Part shown: positions 61,167-64,000 of the stretch, one piece after another
Layout: each line of letters opens with the position of its first letter
Position numbering within the stretch: the stretch's first letter is position 1
From: Bacteroidales bacterium
GTDB lineage: Bacteria; Bacteroidota; Bacteroidia; Bacteroidales; Tenuifilaceae
Assembly: GCA_011045955.1 (NCBI GenBank)
Contig: DSBV01000109.1
Span: forward strand, 42,934 to 106,933
Length of the DNA: 64,000 nucleotides
Direction of reading: 5' to 3'
Notes under the pieces: generated by a model
Database searches by the model: none
Told to the model about the DNA's origin: nothing
What the model saw: only the letters and a program-made list of their open reading frames with translations
Made by a program: the position numbers and the translations under genes

Positions 61167-62620
61167 TCTTTCTTTAACAGGATATTTTTCAAAAATTTAA
61201 AATTTATCTCATTTCGATATGTGAGATATGAAGTGATTCCCGTTACTGCAATTAAAATGATTATGTTTATAAATACATTAAAGTTTAATGCGAAAAGTAA
61301 AGCAAGGCAAAGAATATTGACGCCTGGAAAAAGTAGGATCTTTTTAGGGTTAATGTTAAAATGAAAAAAAGTTCTCACATACAGAAATATTAGAGCAGAT
61401 TGGAAAAGTCTAGTAATAAAGTTAGCCCATAAAGCCCCGTTAATTCCCATAAGGGTAATTAAAAAATAGGTTAATCCAATTTGTAGAACGGCAACAATAG
61501 AAAAAATGATAGGCATCACTTTTGTCCGTTGGAAGTAGAAAATTGGACTTGTTAGGTAGTAGTACCAGATTCTGGTGGCTCTAGTGGCAAAAAGTATAGG
61601 AAAAAAACTGAACGAAGCATACAATTCAGTATTGTTTACTACCCAAGGTATTACTATTGGAAGAGCAATGTAAAAAAGGGGAATAATAGAGATATTAATA
61701 AGTGCAAAAACATGAAAATACTTGTTAATTTCGATGTTTCCGCTTGGTGCATCATTACTCTTTTTCCATAGCTTGAATACTTTGGGAGATATGGCACCAG
61801 CTAACCCATTTTGTATTAATTCTAACGCCATGGCGACTTTTACAGCAAAATCATAGATAGCTACAGATTCTTTTGATATTAGCCCCAAAATTAGATATCT
61901 ATCCATGTTGTTTATAATCCAGTGCAATAAGTAATAAATGTAAAGAGGGGCAGCGTAGTTTAAAAGTTTCCGAAGGTACGAAAATTTGAATTTAAATTTG
62001 CCATGCGAAATAAAGAATGAAAAAGCCCAAATAAACGATACTGCTGAGGCAACTAATCTGGCATAAATTGGTGCATCGAGTGAAAGGGGGTTTAAGTATA
62101 ATCCAACAGTTGATAGAGAGAGAATTAGAAATACTTGGGTTATGTTTACCCAAAAATAGGGAAGTGGCTTTTCCCTGTATATTTGTATGGTGGTATATGC
62201 CTTAAAGTTCCCATTTAACATACCGGTTAGTAACGATGCAAATCCGTATGGGAAAAAACTAATATCCTTTTCCGGATAGGCCAAGTCGAATATAGATTGT
62301 CCAAATGTAGACAAAATTAAAAGCAGGGTTGCTCCATATATGAGCATGAACAATGAAGATGTGCCAATAAATGCTTCTTTTTGACTTTGGTTTGAACTAT
62401 AATGAACATAATTTAGGCCCATAAAATTATCAGTGGCAAATATGAAAAGGACTCTAGCCAACTCGCTTATTGTAAGGTAGATGGCTAGCATGCCATAGTC
62501 TGATGTACTTAATAGATTCTGATTGCCAAAGAAAGGAAGTAAAATTATGCTGGTCGCTAGAGGCAAAGAGCCAACAAGAGTATATATAAAAGTAGATTTT
62601 AAGGACGATTTGGAAATCAT
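61163..62620 (-). CDS. Polysaccharide flippase (Wzx-like, MATE/MVF superfamily)
   Basis: A 485-residue inner-membrane protein with about twelve hydrophobic segments (for example STFIYTLVGSLPLATSIILL, FSFFISHGKFKFKF boundary helices, and VLQIGLTYFLITLMGINGAL). It resembles the oligosaccharide flippase family that carries lipid-linked O-antigen or capsule units across the membrane. It overlaps the convergent GAF/PAS gene by 4 nt and follows the capsule-type gene by one base, so it belongs to a surface-polysaccharide operon entering from the right. Confidence 0.9.
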   Translation of the reverse strand: MISKSSLKSTFIYTLVGSLPLATSIILLPFFGNQNLLSTSDYGMLAIYLTISELARVLFIFATDNFMGLNYVHYSSNQSQKEAFIGTSSLFMLIYGATLLLILSTFGQSIFDLAYPEKDISFFPYGFASLLTGMLNGNFKAYTTIQIYREKPLPYFWVNITQVFLILSLSTVGLYLNPLSLDAPIYARLVASAVSFIWAFSFFISHGKFKFKFSYLRKLLNYAAPLYIYYLLHWIINNMDRYLILGLISKESVAIYDFAVKVAMALELIQNGLAGAISPKVFKLWKKSNDAPSGNIEINKYFHVFALINISIIPLFYIALPIVIPWVVNNTELYASFSFFPILFATRATRIWYYYLTSPIFYFQRTKVMPIIFSIVAVLQIGLTYFLITLMGINGALWANFITRLFQSALIFLYVRTFFHFNINPKKILLFPGVNILCLALLFALNFNVFINIIILIAVTGITSYLTYRNEINFKFLKNILLKKD

Positions 62621-62621
62621 T

Positions 62622-64000
62622 TTATAAATTATGTGAAAGAAAGTTATATAGGTTTTTCAAATAATTAGGTTTAAAAATATTTGCATTAGCCTCAATAACT
62701 TCTTTGGATGACATATTTTGAAGTTTAGAAATAATTTTATCAAATTCAGCAGTACTATTTAGGTAAAATGTTGATTTGTTTTGAGTTAGAATGATTTTAT
62801 AGTAGGTCATAGCTTTATTTTCAATATTAAATAAAATGTTAGGTTTTCCTAGAGATGGGGCTTCTAGTGCAGTAGTTGAGTACGCTGTAATGTGATAATC
62901 GCAATGCAAGATTAACTCATATATATTTAGATTATTGTTGAATATTGTGTTTGTTGGGAAATTATAATTTTCTTTATAATATGATATTGGGGTTTCACGT
63001 GGCTTTAATACAAAAATATTTTTTGGATTGTTTTTGGCAATCTCAATAATCCAAGGTATTATAGAAAAGCCAACTTCGCAATCTTGAAGTGAAACGCAGA
63101 AACTTAATTCGTATTTTTTAATCAACTCAGACAACTCTTTTTGAGGTTTAAAATTATTCTTATAATAATCGATTATATAACTTCCTGTGGGGTGTATTTT
63201 CGTTACTTCAGAAAAACGATTAGGATGTTTTAAAATCTTTTTTTCGTTTGACCCAAAAGATAATAGATAGTCTGGAAAATACAGATTTGGATAATTGGAA
63301 TATATCACATATCCTACATGTGAATTGTTTATCACGCCATGTTGTATTTCAACTATTTTAACAGATTTCTCTTTTAACGCTTTAACATATCCGTAATAAG
63401 AATAGGCACTAACAAGAAACAAAACTTTTGGCTTTTTTTTAAAGAAAAGTAGTAGTTTCATAGTATGGTATTGTCCTACAATTTTTTTAATGGAATGCTT
63501 TATGTCTATTTCGTTTCGTTTTATTGTTTTGAAATGTTTCAAAATTTCATTTTCTATTTCTATAATTTTTTTGTTGTTTGTTAGTAAACATGAAATAAAC
63601 TTTTCAACAATAATCAGCAGAAGCATCGATGAAACCTTTTGATATGGGATTAGTTTTTTGGGATAATGTTGTTTCAAAGTGTATTCAATTTTCCAACTAT
63701 TAGGCAATTTCTCCATGATATGATCTGTAAAGATATCACGATAGGTTCCATTTATTGGTTTTCGTGTTGTTGTAGATGAGATAAACCAATAATCATATCT
63801 ATGGAACCAGTAACTAAAACCATAAAATGCATTAAGAAAAAGTTTAACTACCTTAATTCCTTGGGGAGATTTTAATTTATAGATACCCTTTGTGAGTTTC
63901 GGGTAAATGTGTTTACGTATTGCAAGCCAAACATGAAAATTCATGTATTTTATATCAGGGAGGTTTGTTTCGGTTTCTATTTTATGTATTATCTTTTCGA
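62622..64000 (-). CDS. Capsule-polysaccharide-type transferase (cut by right edge)
   Basis: An open frame that is not closed at the right edge: the codons before ATG 63944 (KIIHKIETETNLPDIKYM) continue without stop and fit the family, so the start lies outside the window. Visible parts are NFHVWLAIRKHIYPKL, KPKVLFLVSAYSYYGYVKAL, the HG motif in VEIQHGVINNSHVGYVIYSN, and a late ATTALEAPSLGKPNILFNIE-like segment (TTALEAPSLGKPNILF). The HG motif and the TALEAPSLGKP block are seen in capsule and CDP-glycerol-type transferases with a GT-B fold. The AT content is higher than in its neighbours, common for surface-polysaccharide loci. Function is likely assembly of a surface glycan. Confidence 0.75.
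   Translation of the reverse strand, partial: EKIIHKIETETNLPDIKYMNFHVWLAIRKHIYPKLTKGIYKLKSPQGIKVVKLFLNAFYGFSYWFHRYDYWFISSTTTRKPINGTYRDIFTDHIMEKLPNSWKIEYTLKQHYPKKLIPYQKVSSMLLLIIVEKFISCLLTNNKKIIEIENEILKHFKTIKRNEIDIKHSIKKIVGQYHTMKLLLFFKKKPKVLFLVSAYSYYGYVKALKEKSVKIVEIQHGVINNSHVGYVIYSNYPNLYFPDYLLSFGSNEKKILKHPNRFSEVTKIHPTGSYIIDYYKNNFKPQKELSELIKKYELSFCVSLQDCEVGFSIIPWIIEIAKNNPKNIFVLKPRETPISYYKENYNFPTNTIFNNNLNIYELILHCDYHITAYSTTALEAPSLGKPNILFNIENKAMTYYKIILTQNKSTFYLNSTAEFDKIISKLQNMSSKEVIEANANIFKPNYLKNLYNFLSHNL

Noticed and set aside
1-64000. CRISPR arrays, intact insertion sequences, phage or plasmid functions
   Set aside because: No regularly spaced repeats, transposase, integrase or replication gene could be recognised anywhere in the window.

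Overview
The window looks like a chromosomal segment of an anaerobic or facultative Bacteroidota bacterium, probably near Bacteroidales/Marinilabiliales. I infer this from several signs: a T9SS C-terminal sorting domain on a C10 protease, a decayed TonB-dependent receptor, the Bacteroidota-restricted families DUF3276, DUF5606 and long NusB, the FeoA-FeoB fusion, and repeated -7 promoter boxes of the form TAnnTTTG. HydE ([FeFe]-hydrogenase maturation) and an FNR/CRP-type regulator fit a low-oxygen lifestyle. There is no CRISPR array, no intact insertion sequence and no phage. Both ends cut through genes.

Layout. 1-3.8 kb: a DHH phosphoesterase (cut), ndk, tRNA-Arg(ACG), rplS, hydE, an RteC-like protein and a SiaC-family protein. 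4.0-4.5 kb: a broken DUF486 gene. 4.6-7.0 kb: the operon yicC-gmk-nadD-TPR. 7.3-8.1 kb: a decayed fibronectin-III-type gene whose terminator survives. 8.2-15.2 kb: a divergent carotenoid locus, crtB-crtI on one strand and crtD-cruF-acyltransferase-glycosyltransferase-TPR on the other. This is consistent with a hydroxylated carotenoid that is glycosylated and then acylated. 15.7-21.3 kb: a compact four-gene operon alternating two GT4 glycosyltransferases with two GH130-like proteins, flanked by short shared repeats. 21.6-24.2 kb: feoAB fusion plus a 55-residue Cys-rich membrane protein that is easy to miss. 24.4-30 kb: DUF3276, then nusB, DUF1573, yajC, YbbR, coaE, TerB-DnaJ, a PQ-loop protein and DUF5606. 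30.2-32.0 kb: a TonB receptor pseudogene with five in-frame stops and one frameshift. 32-35 kb: a HAD hydrolase, a second DUF1573 protein and the NAD-salvage pair pncB-pncA. 35-41 kb: two secreted peptidases (C10 with T9SS signal; C69) and a lipoprotein. 41-48.6 kb: a DUF2007-Usp-Usp fusion, YebC, a PMCA-type calcium ATPase, a flavin-binding protein, a metalloprotease and an HU/SPOR protein.

48.7-61.2 kb is the most distinctive part: a chemosensory locus. A CheY-like protein and an FNR/CRP-type regulator lie on the minus strand. A 36-bp near-perfect palindrome separates them from a plus-strand run: receiver, 577-residue coiled-coil protein, STAS, CheY, CheA, CheW, CheR, a kinase-like protein whose phospho-acceptor His is Asn, CheD, CheB, and a membrane GAF/PAS protein with no output domain. 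The whole adaptation apparatus (CheR, CheB, CheD) is present, but no recognisable methyl-accepting receptor and no motility gene is in the window. The coiled-coil protein carries a CheZ-like D-x3-Q helix in one half and an altered copy in the other. Beyond 61.2 kb begins a surface-polysaccharide locus (flippase, then a capsule-type protein cut by the right edge).

Three pseudogenes (DUF486, FN3, TonB receptor) in one 64-kb window point to ongoing loss of surface and accessory functions.
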